A stretch of DNA of 64,000 nt, taken from the NCBI RefSeq assembly GCF_015350995.1, contig NZ_JADKRW010000002.1, positions 615,458 through 679,457 of the forward strand. The letters are read 5' to 3'. The stretch comes from Curtobacterium sp. VKM Ac-1393 (GTDB taxonomy: Bacteria; Actinomycetota; Actinomycetes; Actinomycetales; Microbacteriaceae). This document shows, piece by piece, positions 16,561-27,259 of the stretch (its first letter is position 1; each line of letters opens with the position of its first letter). The notes under the pieces were generated by a model. That model was not told the origin of the DNA. It saw only the letters and a program-made list of their open reading frames with translations, and did no database searches. The translations under genes and the position numbers were made by a program.

Positions 16561-19467
16561 ATGGCCGGAGGCACCAAGTCGACCACGCGCTCGCGCGCGT
16601 CCACGTCGTCCCGTGGGAACGGGACGCGCGGTTCGTCGCGCACCCAGGCCACGACGAAGAAGCTGCCGCAGGCTGCACCGACACCGGTGTTCCGTGAGCA
16701 GAACCCGCTCGTGACCTTCTGGCTCGCGATGGCGCACGGCGTCGGGGCGATGTTCCGACTGCTCGGCAAGGAGTCCCTCGAGAAGGACCAGCGGCGCGAC
16801 GGGTTCCCGTTCCTGCTGTTCGTGCTGGCCATCGCCGGTGCCGTCGTCGAGTGGCTCAACCCGACGAACGGCGTGTCGGTCGCACTGGACGCGTACACGT
16901 TCGGTGGGTTGTTCGGCCGGCTGGCGTTCGCGCTGCCGGTGATCATGGTCGTCTTCGCCGGGTGGCTGTTCCGGCACCCGGCCTCGGTGCACGACAACAC
17001 CCGGATCGGCATCGGCCTGGGGATCCTGCTCGTCTCGATCGCCTCGCTCTGCCACGTGTTCGGCGGGCAACCGAGCGCAGCCGACGGCATGCCTGCCCTG
17101 GCTGCGGCCGGCGGGGTGCTCGGCTGGGTGGTCATCGGCTGGCTGGTGACGATCGCGACCGCGTGGGTCGCCGTCCCGGTGGCGATCGTGCTGCTCGTCC
17201 TCTCGCTCTTCATCATCACCAAGACGCCGCCGAACAAGGTCGGCCGTCGCCTGCACGAGCTGTACGCCTACCTGTTCGGCGCCCCGGCACCCGCCGCCGA
17301 GGTCGAGGTCGAGGCCGCCGCAGCACCCGCCGCCCGGGCAAAGACCCCGAAGCGCGGCAAGAAGGGCGACACGGACTTCCAGCTCTTCGACGACCTCGGG
17401 TTCGGCGACGAGCGCGCAGCTGGCGAGGACGCTGCCGACGGTGACAACGTGCCGTGGTGGCGCCGGAACAAGTCCGGGCGTGAAGAGGACCCGGCGTACG
17501 ACAGCCCCGTCCTGACCCCGGCCACCGGTGTCGCGCCCACGGCGCCGCCCGCCGCGGCGGCTGCACCCGCCGTCCCCGTGGCGAGCCCCAACGCGGGCGC
17601 TGCCGCCGGCCTGGTGGACCTGACCCCGGCCGAGCCCGCGTCGGTCAACCTCAACGACTCCGTCGAGCAGGACCTGCGGGTCGCCGAACAGGCCCTGCGG
17701 GACTTCGGCACCGACGTGCCCGCCCGTCCGGAGCCGACCGCGGCGATCCGCCCAGCGGTGCCCGACGTGGTCGCGGCCCCTCTCGTCGAGGACCCTGTCG
17801 TCGACGAGCCCGAGGAGCTCTCCGCCGCGGCGACCGACGACGACCCGTCGAAGCCGTACCGTCTGCCCGCCGCCACCACGCTGAGCTCCGGCACGCCCTC
17901 GGTCGCCCGCAGCCAGGCGAACGACGACATCGTCGCCGCGATCACCGGCGTGCTCACCGAGTTCAAGGTCGACGCGAAGGTCACCGGGTTCTCCCGCGGC
18001 CCGACGGTCACCCGCTACGAGATCGAGCTCGGCCCTGGTGTCAAGGTCGAGCGCGTCACGGCGCTGTCGAAGAACCTGTCGTACGCCGTCGCCTCGAACG
18101 AGGTCCGCATCCTCTCGCCGATCCCCGGCAAGAGCGCGATCGGTGTCGAGATCCCGAACTCGGACCGCGAGATCGTGTCCCTCGGCGACGTGCTGCGCTC
18201 GAACGCGGCGCGCAAGTCGAAGCACCCGATGACGATCGGCGTCGGCAAGGACGTCGAGGGCGGCTTCGTCGTCGCGAACCTGGCGAAGATGCCGCACCTG
18301 CTCGTCGCCGGTTCGACCGGTTCCGGCAAGTCGGTCTTCATCAACTCGATGATCACGTCGCTGCTCATGCGCGCGAAGCCGTCCGAGGTCCGCATGGTCC
18401 TGGTCGACCCGAAGCGCGTCGAGCTCTCGATCTACGCCGGGGTCCCGCACCTCATCACGCCCATCATCACGAACCCCAAGAAGGCGGCAGAGGCGCTGCA
18501 GTGGGTCGTGAAGGAGATGGACATGCGGTACGACGACCTGGCGTCCTTCGGGTTCCGCCACGTCGACGACTTCAACAAGGCGATCGAGAACAACGAGATC
18601 GTCCTGCCGGCGGGCAGCGAGCGGAAGCTCAAGCCGTACCCGTACCTGCTCGTCGTCGTCGACGAGCTCGCCGACCTCATGCTCGTCGCACCGCGCGACG
18701 TCGAGGAGTCGATCGTCCGCATCACCCAGCTCGCCCGCGCCGCCGGCATCCACCTGGTGCTCGCGACGCAGCGGCCCTCGGTGGACGTCATCACCGGCCT
18801 GATCAAGGCGAACGTGCCGTCGCGCATCGCCTTCGCGGTGACGAGCGTCACCGACTCCCGCGTCATCCTCGACCAGCCCGGTGCCGACAAGCTCATCGGT
18901 CAGGGCGACGCGCTCTTCCTGCCGATGGGTTCGTCGAAGTCGCTCCGTGTGCAGGGCGCCTGGGTGCAGGAGGGCGAGGTCGCCGAGGTCGTCCAGCACG
19001 TCACCCGCCAGGCCCAGCCCGAGTACCGCCAGGACGTCCAGGCCGTGGTCGAGCGCAAGGAGATCGACGCCGACATCGGCGACGACCTCGAGCTCCTGCT
19101 CGCGGCCGTCGAGCAGGTCGTCTCGACGCAGTTCGGGTCGACGTCGATGCTGCAGCGCAAGCTCCGCGTCGGGTTCGCCAAGGCCGGCCGCCTGATGGAC
19201 CTGATGGAGTCCCGCGACATCGTCGGACCGTCCGAGGGGTCCAAGGCCCGCGACGTGCTCGTGACCACCGACCAGCTGCCATCGGTGCTCGCGAAGCTGC
19301 GCGGCGAGGAGCCGCCCGCCGCGCCGGCCCCCGTGGCCCCCGTGCCCGGACCGAGCGACGACGGCGACCGGTACAGCGCCGACCCCGTGGGCGACATGAC
19401 CCGCGGGTACGATGAAGTGCACGACGAGCCCGATGAGGACGCGTGGGGACTGACGGGCAGGGAGTGA
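16561..19467 (+). CDS. ftsK: DNA translocase FtsK
   Basis: 968 aa. The basic N-terminus is followed by about four membrane helices (residues 80-225), then a Pro/Ala-rich linker to about 440. The motor domain has Walker A GSTGSGKS at residues 584-591 and Walker [14 protein letters not shown] near 695. The C-terminal gamma winged-helix ([23 protein letters not shown], about 860-905) reads KOPS-type sites. It pumps chromosome DNA through the closing septum. pgsA follows at once; the cluster ftsK-pgsA-cinA is classic for actinobacteria. Confidence 0.96.
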   Translation: MAGGTKSTTRSRASTSSRGNGTRGSSRTQATTKKLPQAAPTPVFREQNPLVTFWLAMAHGVGAMFRLLGKESLEKDQRRDGFPFLLFVLAIAGAVVEWLNPTNGVSVALDAYTFGGLFGRLAFALPVIMVVFAGWLFRHPASVHDNTRIGIGLGILLVSIASLCHVFGGQPSAADGMPALAAAGGVLGWVVIGWLVTIATAWVAVPVAIVLLVLSLFIITKTPPNKVGRRLHELYAYLFGAPAPAAEVEVEAAAAPAARAKTPKRGKKGDTDFQLFDDLGFGDERAAGEDAADGDNVPWWRRNKSGREEDPAYDSPVLTPATGVAPTAPPAAAAAPAVPVASPNAGAAAGLVDLTPAEPASVNLNDSVEQDLRVAEQALRDFGTDVPARPEPTAAIRPAVPDVVAAPLVEDPVVDEPEELSAAATDDDPSKPYRLPAATTLSSGTPSVARSQANDDIVAAITGVLTEFKVDAKVTGFSRGPTVTRYEIELGPGVKVERVTALSKNLSYAVASNEVRILSPIPGKSAIGVEIPNSDREIVSLGDVLRSNAARKSKHPMTIGVGKDVEGGFVVANLAKMPHLLVAGSTGSGKSVFINSMITSLLMRAKPSEVRMVLVDPKRVELSIYAGVPHLITPIITNPKKAAEALQWVVKEMDMRYDDLASFGFRHVDDFNKAIENNEIVLPAGSERKLKPYPYLLVVVDELADLMLVAPRDVEESIVRITQLARAAGIHLVLATQRPSVDVITGLIKANVPSRIAFAVTSVTDSRVILDQPGADKLIGQGDALFLPMGSSKSLRVQGAWVQEGEVAEVVQHVTRQAQPEYRQDVQAVVERKEIDADIGDDLELLLAAVEQVVSTQFGSTSMLQRKLRVGFAKAGRLMDLMESRDIVGPSEGSKARDVLVTTDQLPSVLAKLRGEEPPAAPAPVAPVPGPSDDGDRYSADPVGDMTRGYDEVHDEPDEDAWGLTGRE

Positions 19468-19472
19468 AGGCG

Positions 19473-20117
19473 ATGACCGCCTCGGACAGCACGGACACGA
19501 CGCACGGCGCGAAGTTCCCCTGGCGCGGGCGACTGCTCCGCAAGGGCCCCGGCCCCGCATCGACGGCGAACGTCGCGAACATCATCACCGTGGTGCGCAT
19601 CCTGATGGCGCCGTTGTTCTTCGTGCTGCTGCTCACCGACGCCGGCGACGACGGCCCGCTGCGCATCTGGGCAGCCATCGTCTTCGTCGTCGCGATCGTG
19701 ACGGACAGTGCCGACGGCATCATCGCCCGGCGGCAGAACCTGGTCACCGACTTCGGCAAGCTCGTCGACCCGATCGCCGACAAGGTCCTGATCGGCGGCG
19801 CGCTCGTGGCCCTGTCGATCCTGGCCGAGCTGCCCTGGTACGTGACGGTGCTCATCATGGTGCGCGAGATCGGCATCACGGTGTTCCGCTTCGCGGTGCT
19901 GTCGGACCGGGTGATCCCGGCCAGTCGCGGCGGCAAGATCAAGACCGTGCTGCAGGCCGTCGCCCTGACGTCGGCACTCTTCCCGTGGTGGGAGCTCGTC
20001 GGCGACTGGGCGCACTGGGTCAACGTGGTCCTGATGACCGCGGCGTTCCTCGCCACCGTGCTCAGCGGCATCGACTACCTCTACCAGGCGTGGAAGCACA
20101 ACCGGACCACCGCGTGA
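19473..20117 (+). CDS. pgsA: CDP-diacylglycerol-glycerol-3-phosphate 3-phosphatidyltransferase
   Basis: 214 aa from ATG 19473; a GTG at 19464 overlapping the ftsK stop is an alternative. The CDP-alcohol phosphotransferase signature is DSADGIIARRQNLVTDFGKLVDPIADK (DGxxAR...GxxxDxxxD). Four to six membrane helices. It makes phosphatidylglycerol phosphate in the cytoplasmic membrane. cinA overlaps its stop. Confidence 0.93.
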   Translation: MTASDSTDTTHGAKFPWRGRLLRKGPGPASTANVANIITVVRILMAPLFFVLLLTDAGDDGPLRIWAAIVFVVAIVTDSADGIIARRQNLVTDFGKLVDPIADKVLIGGALVALSILAELPWYVTVLIMVREIGITVFRFAVLSDRVIPASRGGKIKTVLQAVALTSALFPWWELVGDWAHWVNVVLMTAAFLATVLSGIDYLYQAWKHNRTTA

Positions 20118-20659
20118 CGCGCGCCGACGACGCGACCGACGCCGTGCCTCCCGGCCCTGCCGACACGGTCGACGCGATCGCGCTGGACCTGGTCGCCGAC
20201 CTGACGCGTCGCGGTGCGACCGTCGCCGTGGCGGAATCGCTCACCGGCGGACTCGTCGTGTCGACGCTCGTCGGCGTGCCGGGGGCGAGTGCCGTGGTGC
20301 GCGGGGGAGTCGTGGCCTACGCGACACCCGTCAAGCACTCGGTGCTCGGGGTGTCGGCCGACCTCCTGGCCGCCAACGGCGCCGTCGATCCCGAGGTCGC
20401 GCGACAGATGGCCGCGGGTGTCCGCACCGCGCTGGCCGTCGACGGAGAACCGGCGACGTGGGGGATCAGCACGACCGGGGTGGCCGGACCGGACCCGCAG
20501 GACGGCAAGCCGGTGGGCACCGTGTTCATCGGCATCGCATCGGCGGACGGTGCCACTGCCTGGGAACTGCACCTGGACGGCGACCGCACGGCAATCCGGA
20601 CGGCCACCGTCTCCGAACTCCTGACACGGATGTCGTCCGTGGTCCGGGGCCGGGAATAG
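20114..20659 (+). CDS. cinA: CinA C-terminal family protein (nicotinamide-nucleotide amidohydrolase)
   Basis: 181 aa, GTG overlapping the pgsA stop (GTGA). Single CinA C-terminal (PncC) domain with VAVAESLTGGLVVSTLVGVPGAS, the ISTTGVAGPDPQDGKPVGTVFIGIA block, and no N-terminal MoCF domain. This is the short form. It deamidates nicotinamide mononucleotide in NAD salvage. In actinobacteria it commonly sits between pgsA and the clgR-like regulator, as here. Confidence 0.9.
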   Translation: MTRADDATDAVPPGPADTVDAIALDLVADLTRRGATVAVAESLTGGLVVSTLVGVPGASAVVRGGVVAYATPVKHSVLGVSADLLAANGAVDPEVARQMAAGVRTALAVDGEPATWGISTTGVAGPDPQDGKPVGTVFIGIASADGATAWELHLDGDRTAIRTATVSELLTRMSSVVRGRE

Positions 20660-20813
20660 GTCTCGTTTCCACTGGGTTACATCTCACGCAATCTCCAGCA
20701 GGACGGCAGCCAGCCTGGTTAGCATGCTCGAACCGGCAACGCTACTGTTGCTGAACCCGAACTCGGTCCTCCGGACCGCGCGGGCGCGGAGACGACAGAG
20801 AGGAGGAGTTCTC

Positions 20814-21122
20814 ATGGTTCTCGTTCGTCAGGAAATCGGCGATGTGCTTCGGGACTTCCGCTTGCAGAAGGGCCGGACCCTCCGTCAGGTCGCGTCCAAG
20901 GCCAGTGTGGCGCTCGGGTACCTCAGTGAGGTCGAGCGTGGTCAGAAAGAAGCCAGCTCGGAGATCCTCGCATCCGTCGCGGATGCGCTGGACACCCCCA
21001 TCTCCACGATCATGCGCGAGGTGGGCGACCGCCTCGCGATCGTCGAGGGACTCACTCCCGTCCCCGACACGCTCCCGGACGACCTCGTCGCCGAGTTCGA
21101 CAACGACCTCGCGGTGCGCTGA
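20814..21122 (+). CDS. XRE-family HTH regulator, ClgR-like
   Basis: 102 aa; ATG 20814 has AGGAGGAG just upstream. The HTH spans residues about 8-65 (IGDVLRDFRLQKGRTLRQVASKASVALGYLSEVERGQKEAS). Sequence style and position after cinA and before recA match ClgR, the actinobacterial activator of clp protease and DNA-repair genes. The C-terminus is short and acidic. I do not see a convincing ClgR operator upstream, so autoregulation is not supported from sequence. Confidence 0.82.
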   Translation: MVLVRQEIGDVLRDFRLQKGRTLRQVASKASVALGYLSEVERGQKEASSEILASVADALDTPISTIMREVGDRLAIVEGLTPVPDTLPDDLVAEFDNDLAVR

Positions 21123-21134
21123 GCGCCCCGCACC

Positions 21135-21170
21135 GAACGCCCCCGCCGGAACCTCCCGGCGGGGGCGTTC
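21135..21170 (+). terminator. Strong hairpin terminator after the ClgR-like gene
   Basis: 15-bp perfect arms (21135-21149 and 21156-21170) with a 6-nt loop, 13 nt after the stop codon. GC-rich stem, no U-tract. Confidence 0.8.
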
Positions 21171-21212
21171 TGCGTTCGGGCGGCGGCGTGGGGAGCGGGG
21201 CGTGGCAGCGTT

Positions 21213-21218
21213 TAGGCT
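21213..21218 (+). promoter_or_regulatory. Leaderless -10 box (TAGGCT) for the DUF3046 gene
   Basis: TAGGCT, 6 nt, then ATG at 21225. Confidence 0.5.
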
Positions 21219-21224
21219 GGACGG

Positions 21225-21449
21225 ATGCGGGTGAGTGAATTCTGGCGGGCCGTCGACCAGGTGTTCGGCGAGGCCTACGGGTCCGTGGTCACCCGTGACG
21301 TCGTGCTCGAGGAGCTCGGTGGCCGCTCGGCAGTGGACGCCCTCGGTGCGGGTGTCGACGCTCGCCGTGTGTGGGACGCCGTCTGTGACTCCCAGGACGT
21401 CCCGCTCGACCGGCGGCACGGCAAGGGGTTGGCGGAGCCGCAGGGCTGA
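21225..21449 (+). CDS. DUF3046 family protein
   Basis: 74 aa beginning MRVSEFWRAVDQVFGEAYG. This small acidic protein is conserved directly upstream of recA in actinobacteria and has no known function. It contains WRAVDQVF and PLDRRHGKGL, typical of the family. Transcribed from its own leaderless promoter. The 300 bp to recA hold the SOS boxes. Confidence 0.85.
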   Translation: MRVSEFWRAVDQVFGEAYGSVVTRDVVLEELGGRSAVDALGAGVDARRVWDAVCDSQDVPLDRRHGKGLAEPQG

Positions 21450-21468
21450 GGCGGCTGCGCTCGGTGGC

Positions 21469-21498
21469 GCTGTCGCGGTCGCGGTCGCTGTCGCTGTC
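21469..21498 (+). repeat. Hexanucleotide repeat upstream of recA
   Basis: Five tandem hexamers (GCTGTC or GCGGTC) just before the recA control region. The rest of 21450-21749 holds the SOS boxes and an unremarkable leader. Confidence 0.6.
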
Positions 21499-21500
21499 GA

Positions 21501-21516
21501 CCGAAACTGTGTTCGG
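21501..21516. promoter_or_regulatory. Degenerate second LexA box upstream of recA
   Basis: CCGAAACTGTGTTCGG matches 9 of 12 informative positions of the actinobacterial SOS box (TCGAAC-N4-GTTCGA) and closely resembles the box before the LysM gene at 30574. Confidence 0.4.
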
Positions 21517-21524
21517 CGTGTTGC

Positions 21525-21540
21525 TCGAACGGGTGTTCGA
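21525..21540. promoter_or_regulatory. LexA (SOS) box of recA
   Basis: TCGAACGGGTGTTCGA is a perfect match to the actinobacterial/Gram-positive SOS consensus TCGAAC-N4-GTTCGA, 210 bp before the recA start. Confidence 0.9.
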
Positions 21541-21749
21541 TCGGTGGTACGTTCCTGCACAGCGGCGTCGCCCGGGTGTTCCATCCACAGATCGCGTGAC
21601 CGTCGGCAGTGATGTCGGTGGCCCGCCATAGGTTGATGGACATCGGGAACAGCCCGAAGCCTTGTCGCAGAACCATCGGCCTTGCACCACCGGTCGGCGT
21701 GGACGCGACAGCCTACAGGCGGCCGAACACGAGCACGAAGGAGCACCCC

Positions 21750-22811
21750 ATGCCATCACCGGCAGACCGCGAAAAGGCCCTCGAGACCGCACTCGCACAG
21801 ATCGACAGGCAGTTCGGCAAGGGTGCGATCATGCGCCTCGGTTCGGACGAACGCGCACCCGTCAACGTCATCCAGACCGGGTCGGTGGCGCTCGACGTCG
21901 CGCTCGGCATCGGGGGACTGCCGCGCGGCCGCATCGTCGAGATCTACGGCCCGGAATCGTCGGGTAAGACGACCCTCACCATCCACGCCATCGCCAACGC
22001 CCAGCGCGCCGGTGGCATCGCGGCCTTCATCGACGCCGAGCACGCGCTCGACCCCGAGTACGCCAAGAAGCTCGGTGTCGACATCGACGCCCTGCTCGTG
22101 TCGCAGCCGGACACCGCCGAGCAGGCGCTCGAGATCGCGGACATGCTCGTCCGCTCCGGCTCGATCGACCTCATCGTGATCGACTCCGTCGCAGCACTGG
22201 TGCCGCGTGCCGAGATCGAGGGCGAGATGGGTGACTCCCACGTCGGTCTGCAGGCCCGCCTCATGTCCCAGGCGCTGCGGAAGCTCGCCGGTGGGCTGAA
22301 CCAGACGCAGACCACGATGATCTTCATCAACCAGCTGCGCGAGAAGATCGGTGTGTTCTTCGGTTCCCCGGAGACCACCTCGGGCGGTAAGGCGCTGAAG
22401 TTCTACGCGTCCGTCCGCCTCGACATCCGCCGCATCGAGACGCTGAAGAGCGGCACCGACGCGGTGGGCAACCGCACCCGCGTCAAGGTCGTCAAGAACA
22501 AGATGGCGCCGCCCTTCAAGCAGGCCGAGTTCGACATCCTGTACGGCGTCGGCATCTCGCGCGAAGGCTCGCTGCTCGACTTCGGTGTCGACCACGGCAT
22601 CGTCAAGAAGTCGGGTGCCTGGTACACCTACGACGGCGACCAGCTCGGTCAGGGCAAGGAGAACTCGCGTTCCTTCCTGATCCAGAACCCCGACACCGCG
22701 GCTGAGATCGAGGGCAAGATCCTCGCCAAGCTCGGCGTCGGTGGCGCCAAGGCGGAAGAGGCCCCGGTCGAGTCGATCGCGCCGAAGCTCGCGGAGCGCA
22801 AGGGCGCGTGA
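21750..22811 (+). CDS. recA: Recombinase RecA
   Basis: 353 aa, ATG with AAGGAG upstream. Walker [10 protein letters not shown] at about residues 67-75, Walker [13 protein letters not shown], and DNA-binding loops [22 protein letters not shown] and [22 protein letters not shown]-terminal tail rich in Glu/Ala. It forms the recombination filament and triggers LexA self-cleavage. It is controlled by the SOS box at 21525. The recX start overlaps its stop (GTGA). Confidence 0.98.
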   Translation: MPSPADREKALETALAQIDRQFGKGAIMRLGSDERAPVNVIQTGSVALDVALGIGGLPRGRIVEIYGPESSGKTTLTIHAIANAQRAGGIAAFIDAEHALDPEYAKKLGVDIDALLVSQPDTAEQALEIADMLVRSGSIDLIVIDSVAALVPRAEIEGEMGDSHVGLQARLMSQALRKLAGGLNQTQTTMIFINQLREKIGVFFGSPETTSGGKALKFYASVRLDIRRIETLKSGTDAVGNRTRVKVVKNKMAPPFKQAEFDILYGVGISREGSLLDFGVDHGIVKKSGAWYTYDGDQLGQGKENSRSFLIQNPDTAAEIEGKILAKLGVGGAKAEEAPVESIAPKLAERKGA

Positions 22812-23674
22812 GCACCGACCACGACGACGACGGCCTCGCACCGGTCACCGACCTGTTCGGTGCGAGGTCCCGTCGTCGGGCCCCGGCAGCTGCGGAGCCC
22901 ACCCCCGAACCCGCGTGGACGGTGCCCAGCGTTCCGGAGCCCGTGCTCGAGGACGACGCGGACACCCCCGTCCCGTTGCCCCTCCGCGGGCCACGTGCAC
23001 AGGCCGACTGGGTCTCGCCGGTCATCGGCGACGGTTCCGGTCGGACCGCGCGGGCGGAGCAGGACGGCTACGACGACGACGGGGCGGACGCCACGACGGC
23101 GTCGGTCTTCTCGATCGCCGGCGGCGAAGAACTCGACCCGGCGGACGCTCCGCGTCCCCTCGACGAGCAGCGCGCCGACGCCGAGCGGCTCAGCATGCGG
23201 GCGCTCGGCCGCAAGGGCGTGAGCGAGTCCGAAATGAGGACGCTGCTCACGCAACAGGACCTCGACCCCGATGTGGTCGAGCACGAGATCGAACGCCTGA
23301 CCCGGGTCGGGCTGCTCGACGACGTCGCCCTCGCCACCGACCTGGTGGACCGCCTGCACGCCCGCAAGGGTTTGGGGCGGCAAGGCGTGGTCACCGAGCT
23401 GCGTCGTCGCGGCATCGACCAGATCGCGATCGACACGGCGCTCGACGAAGCCGCCGACGACGAGGACGACGAGTTCATCCGCGCGCAGGAGCTCGCCGAC
23501 AAGCGTGCGCCACAGATGCGCGGGCTCGACCGTGCCACTGCCGAGCGCCGTCTGTCCGGGTTCCTGATGCGCAAGGGCTACGGCTCGGGTGTCGTCCGGA
23601 TCGCGGTGCAGCGGGCCCTCGACGGCGGTGGGCGCCGGCCTCCGACGGGCCGTGGGACCGTGCGGTTCGAGTAG
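22808..23674 (+). CDS. recX: Regulatory protein RecX
   Basis: 288 aa, GTG overlapping the recA stop. The RecX helical repeats occupy about residues 125-275 ([59 protein letters not shown]). The first 120 residues are a disordered acidic/Pro-rich extension that most RecX proteins lack (usual length 150-200). RecX caps and modulates RecA filaments; coupled translation keeps the two in proportion. Confidence 0.92.
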   Translation: MSTDHDDDGLAPVTDLFGARSRRRAPAAAEPTPEPAWTVPSVPEPVLEDDADTPVPLPLRGPRAQADWVSPVIGDGSGRTARAEQDGYDDDGADATTASVFSIAGGEELDPADAPRPLDEQRADAERLSMRALGRKGVSESEMRTLLTQQDLDPDVVEHEIERLTRVGLLDDVALATDLVDRLHARKGLGRQGVVTELRRRGIDQIAIDTALDEAADDEDDEFIRAQELADKRAPQMRGLDRATAERRLSGFLMRKGYGSGVVRIAVQRALDGGGRRPPTGRGTVRFE

Positions 23675-23700
23675 TCGCCCCGACCTACACTGGGACGACC

Positions 23701-25194
23701 ATGGCCACCGTCGCAGCGCGCCAGCGCACCTACGAAGTCCGCACCTACGGGTGCCAGATGAACGTGCACGACTCCGAGCGACTGAGCGGGTCGCTGCAGG
23801 CTGCGGGCTACACGGCGGCGGACGGCGAGCAGGCCGACGTCGTCGTGATCAACACCTGTGCGGTGCGCGAGAACGCCGACAACCGGCTGTACGGCAACCT
23901 CGGGCAGCTCGCCGGCATCAAGCGCGACCACCCCGGCATGCAGATCGCCGTGGGCGGGTGCCTGGCGCAGAAGGACAAGAACGTCATCCTCGAGAAGGCG
24001 CCGTGGGTCGACGTCGTGTTCGGGACCCACAACATGGGGTCGCTCCCGACGCTGCTCGAGCGTGCACGGCACAACGACGAAGCGCAGATCGAGATCCTCG
24101 AAGCGCTCGACGTGTTCCCGTCCACGCTGCCGACCAAGCGCGACTCGACCCACAGCGGTTGGGTGTCGATCTCGGTCGGGTGCAACAACACCTGCACGTT
24201 CTGCATCGTCCCCTCGCTCCGCGGCAAGGAGAAGGATCGCCGCCCGGGCGACGTCCTCGCCGAGATCCAGGCGCTCGTCGACGACGGCGCGATCGAGGTC
24301 ACCCTGCTCGGTCAGAACGTGAACTCCTACGGGGTCGAGTTCGGCGACCGACAGGCGTTCGGCAAGCTGCTGCGCGCGGCCGGCACGATCGACGGTCTCG
24401 AGCGCGTCCGTTTCACGAGCCCGCACCCGGCCGCCTTCACCGACGACGTCATCGACGCCATGGCCGAGACCCCGAACGTGATGCCGCAGCTGCACATGCC
24501 GTTGCAGTCCGGGTCCGACCGGGTCCTCAAGGCCATGCGACGGAGCTACCGCAGCGAGCGGTTCCTCGGCATCCTCGACCGGGTGCGCGCGAAGATCCCG
24601 AACGCGGCGATCTCGACCGACATCATCGTCGGGTTCCCGGGCGAGACCGAAGAGGACTTCGCGGACACCCTGCGCGTGGTCGAGCAGGCGCGGTTCGCCA
24701 GCGCCTTCACGTTCCAGTACTCCATCCGCCCCGGCACCCCGGCGGCGACGATGGACGACCAGCTGCCGAAGCACATCGTGCAGGAGCGGTACGAGCGGCT
24801 CGTCGCCCTGCAGGAACGCATCACCGCCGAAGAGAACGCTGCGCAGGTCGGCCGGAGCGTCGAGGTCCTCGTCGCGACGGGCGAGGGACGCAAGGACGAC
24901 GCCACCCGCCGGTTGTCCGGACGCGCCGAGGACTCCCGGCTCGTGCACTTCGCGGTTCCGGAGGGCTCCGCGGTTCCGCGGCCCGGCGACGTCGTCACGG
25001 TCGAGGTCACCCGAGCAGCCCCGCACTTCCTGATCGCCGACGACGACGCTCCACTGCGCATCCGACGCACCCGAGCGGGCGACGCCTGGGACCGCGCCGA
25101 GGCCGAGAGCTGCGGCGTGCCGGCCCCGGCAGCGCCCGGCGACGGTCCGCGTCCGGTGTCGCTCGGGCTGCCCACGCTCCGTGTCGGGCGCTGA
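23701..25194 (+). CDS. miaB: tRNA (N6-dimethylallyladenosine-37) methylthiotransferase MiaB
   Basis: 497 aa. N-terminal UPF0004 domain with [13 protein letters not shown] and three cluster cysteines ([20 protein letters not shown]). Radical-SAM motif CNNTCTFC near residue 160. C-terminal TRAM domain ([11 protein letters not shown]...). It adds the 2-methylthio group to i6A37 made by MiaA, the next gene. TACACT lies 9 nt before the ATG. Overlaps miaA by 14 nt. Confidence 0.96.
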   Translation: MATVAARQRTYEVRTYGCQMNVHDSERLSGSLQAAGYTAADGEQADVVVINTCAVRENADNRLYGNLGQLAGIKRDHPGMQIAVGGCLAQKDKNVILEKAPWVDVVFGTHNMGSLPTLLERARHNDEAQIEILEALDVFPSTLPTKRDSTHSGWVSISVGCNNTCTFCIVPSLRGKEKDRRPGDVLAEIQALVDDGAIEVTLLGQNVNSYGVEFGDRQAFGKLLRAAGTIDGLERVRFTSPHPAAFTDDVIDAMAETPNVMPQLHMPLQSGSDRVLKAMRRSYRSERFLGILDRVRAKIPNAAISTDIIVGFPGETEEDFADTLRVVEQARFASAFTFQYSIRPGTPAATMDDQLPKHIVQERYERLVALQERITAEENAAQVGRSVEVLVATGEGRKDDATRRLSGRAEDSRLVHFAVPEGSAVPRPGDVVTVEVTRAAPHFLIADDDAPLRIRRTRAGDAWDRAEAESCGVPAPAAPGDGPRPVSLGLPTLRVGR

Positions 25195-26176
25195 CGGCCC
25201 CGTCGGGGACGCCCCCGAGAGCGACCCGGCCCAGCACCCCGAGCCTGACGCCCTCGACGCTGATCTGATCGCCGTCGTCGGGGCGACGGGGACCGGCAAG
25301 TCCGACCTCGGCATCGCGATCGCCGAACGCCTCCGCGCCGCCGGTCGGAACGCCGAGATCGTCAACGCCGACGCCATGCAGCTGTACCGCGGCATGGACA
25401 TCGGCACCGCGAAGCTCTCGGTCGACGAACGGCACGGCATCCCGCACCACCAACTCGACGTGCTCGACATCACCGACGAGGCGAGCGTCGCCGCCTACCA
25501 GCTGGCGGCCCGAGCGGACGTCGACCGGATCCAGGCCGACGGCGGCGTCGCCGTGCTCGTCGGGGGGAGCGGGCTCTACGTCTCCGCCGTCCTGTTCGAC
25601 CTGGCGTTCCCCGGCACCGACCCGCAACTCCGCGCGCAGCTCGAGCGCGAGCACGACGAGCTCGGTCCGGGCATCCTGCTCGAGCGGCTCCGCGGCATGG
25701 ACTCGATTGCCGCAGCGACGATCGACGCACGCAACCCACGGCGGTTGATCCGGGCACTCGAGATCGCGAGCCGATCCGAGGTCGTGTCCCCGAGCCTCCC
25801 GTCCGCGCCCCGCGCCTGGCGACCGTCCCGGATCCTGCACCTGCGGCGCGACCGCGAGCAGCTCGTCGCGGCGCTGCACGCGCGCGCGGCGGGCATGTTC
25901 GCCGCCGGGCTCGTGGACGAGGTGGCGGCGCTGCGCGAGCAGGGCATCGAACAGGGGAAGACCGCGCGGGCCGCGATCGGGTACTCGCAGGCGCTCGAGG
26001 TGCTGCGGGGGACGGCGAGCGTCGAGGACGCGGTCGAGGCGACCGGTGTCGCGACGCGCAAGTACGCCCGTCGGCAGGTGTCCTGGTTCCGGCGCTACAC
26101 CGACGCCGAGACCCTCGACGTCACCGGAGCGGACCGGGGGGACCTGTCGGAACTGGCCCGTAGGATCGTCCCGTGA
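25181..26176 (+). CDS. miaA: tRNA dimethylallyltransferase MiaA
   Basis: 331 aa, GTG start inside the end of miaB. P-loop [13 protein letters not shown] near residue 32, [17 protein letters not shown] for the tRNA/dimethylallyl site, [14 protein letters not shown], and C-terminal RYARRQ-type [12 protein letters not shown]. It prenylates A37 of UNN-reading tRNAs. The first 25 residues are a poorly conserved extension; an internal start is possible. Confidence 0.95.
   Translation: MSGADGPVGDAPESDPAQHPEPDALDADLIAVVGATGTGKSDLGIAIAERLRAAGRNAEIVNADAMQLYRGMDIGTAKLSVDERHGIPHHQLDVLDITDEASVAAYQLAARADVDRIQADGGVAVLVGGSGLYVSAVLFDLAFPGTDPQLRAQLEREHDELGPGILLERLRGMDSIAAATIDARNPRRLIRALEIASRSEVVSPSLPSAPRAWRPSRILHLRRDREQLVAALHARAAGMFAAGLVDEVAALREQGIEQGKTARAAIGYSQALEVLRGTASVEDAVEATGVATRKYARRQVSWFRRYTDAETLDVTGADRGDLSELARRIVP
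26161..26166 (+). promoter_or_regulatory. Internal leaderless -10 box (TAGGAT) for dapF
   Basis: TAGGAT lies in the last codons of miaA, 6 nt before the dapF GTG, so dapF can be expressed without miaBA. Confidence 0.45.
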
Positions 26177-27063
26177 CCGAGCTGCACTTCACCAAGGGCC
26201 AGGGGACCGGCAACGACTTCGTCCTGTTCGCCGACCCCGACGCCACCGTCGACCTGACCCCCGAACGGATCCGCGCGATCGCGGACCGACGGTTCGGCGT
26301 GGGCGGCGACGGCGTGATCCGCGCAGTGCGGTCCGAGGCGATCCCCGAGGGGCGCGCCCTGGTGGCCGTCGAACCCGCGGCGACGTGGTTCATGGACTAC
26401 CACAACGCCGACGGCACGGTCGCGGAGATGTGCGGCAACGGCATCCGGGTGTTCGCGCGGTACCTGACCGAGTCCGGCCTCGTCGAGCTGGCACCCGGCG
26501 AGACCCTGACCGTGGGCAGCCGCAAGGGCCTGGTCGACATCCAGCGGACCACCAACGGCTTCGCCGCCGACCTCGGCCGGTGGGACCTGGGCATCGAGGG
26601 CGGTGGGTCCGACGACGTCATGGTGCGCGCCAAGAACCTCGACGGGGCGCGGCCCGGCATCGGCATCGACGTCGGCAACCCCCACGTGGTCGTCGCCGTC
26701 GCGACCGAGGACGAACTCGCCGACCTCGACCTGACCTTCCTGCCCGTGCTCGACCCGGCGCCCGAGCACGGTGCCAACGTCGAGTTCGTGCTGCCCGGTG
26801 ATCCGCTCATCAAGGACGGCGTCGGCGAGATCACGATGCGGGTGCACGAGCGGGGCAGCGGCGAGACCCTGTCGTGCGGTACCGGTGCGGTGGCTGCGGC
26901 CCTGGCGACGCGGTACTGGGTCGGGTCCGGTGCGCCGGACACCTGGCGCGTGCGGGTGCCGGGCGGCGTCGTGACGGTGCGGATGTTCGCGGCAGAGGAC
27001 GGTGAGCACGTGTCGCTGTCCGGGCCCGCCGAGCTCGTGTTCTCCGGGGACCTGACGGTCTGA
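26173..27063 (+). CDS. dapF: Diaminopimelate epimerase
   Basis: 296 aa, GTG overlapping the miaA stop. N-terminal [14 protein letters not shown]. The two catalytic cysteines are in [14 protein letters not shown] and [11 protein letters not shown]. It converts LL- to meso-DAP for peptidoglycan and lysine. The miaB-miaA-dapF order is common in actinobacteria. Confidence 0.95.
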   Translation: MTELHFTKGQGTGNDFVLFADPDATVDLTPERIRAIADRRFGVGGDGVIRAVRSEAIPEGRALVAVEPAATWFMDYHNADGTVAEMCGNGIRVFARYLTESGLVELAPGETLTVGSRKGLVDIQRTTNGFAADLGRWDLGIEGGGSDDVMVRAKNLDGARPGIGIDVGNPHVVVAVATEDELADLDLTFLPVLDPAPEHGANVEFVLPGDPLIKDGVGEITMRVHERGSGETLSCGTGAVAAALATRYWVGSGAPDTWRVRVPGGVVTVRMFAAEDGEHVSLSGPAELVFSGDLTV

Positions 27064-27071
27064 CGCGGCCC

Positions 27072-27109
27072 GGGGTGCGGGGCGCGGCGCGGGGTGCGGG
27101 GCGCGGCGC
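27072..27109 (+). repeat. Two tandem copies of a 19-bp GC-only-rich unit
   Basis: GGGGTGCGGGGCGCGGCGC is repeated perfectly twice just after dapF. Confidence 0.7.
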
Positions 27110-27137
27110 GGGACGCGTGCGCGGGGCGCTCCTTCGT

Positions 27138-27194
27138 CGAGTGAGCAGAAGACGACGGGTCGTTCGCGGCTACCCGTCGTCTTCTGCTCACTCG
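27138..27194. terminator. Perfect 23-bp inverted repeat between dapF and the methyltransferase
   Basis: Arms 27138-27160 and 27172-27194 are perfectly complementary (starting CGAGTGAGCAGAAGACGACG) with an 11-nt loop. It lies between convergent genes and probably terminates both. The remainder of 27064-27259 is very GC-rich simple sequence. Confidence 0.65.
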
Positions 27195-27259
27195 GTGCCC
27201 CGCCGCCGCGGGCCGCCGCGGGCTGCCGCGGGGCGGGCCCGCGCGCGCGGCGCGCGCGC

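Noticed and set aside
16501..19560. About 1000-aa open frame antisense to ftsK
   Set aside because: Mirror of GC-rich codons; ftsK motifs on the plus strand are unambiguous.
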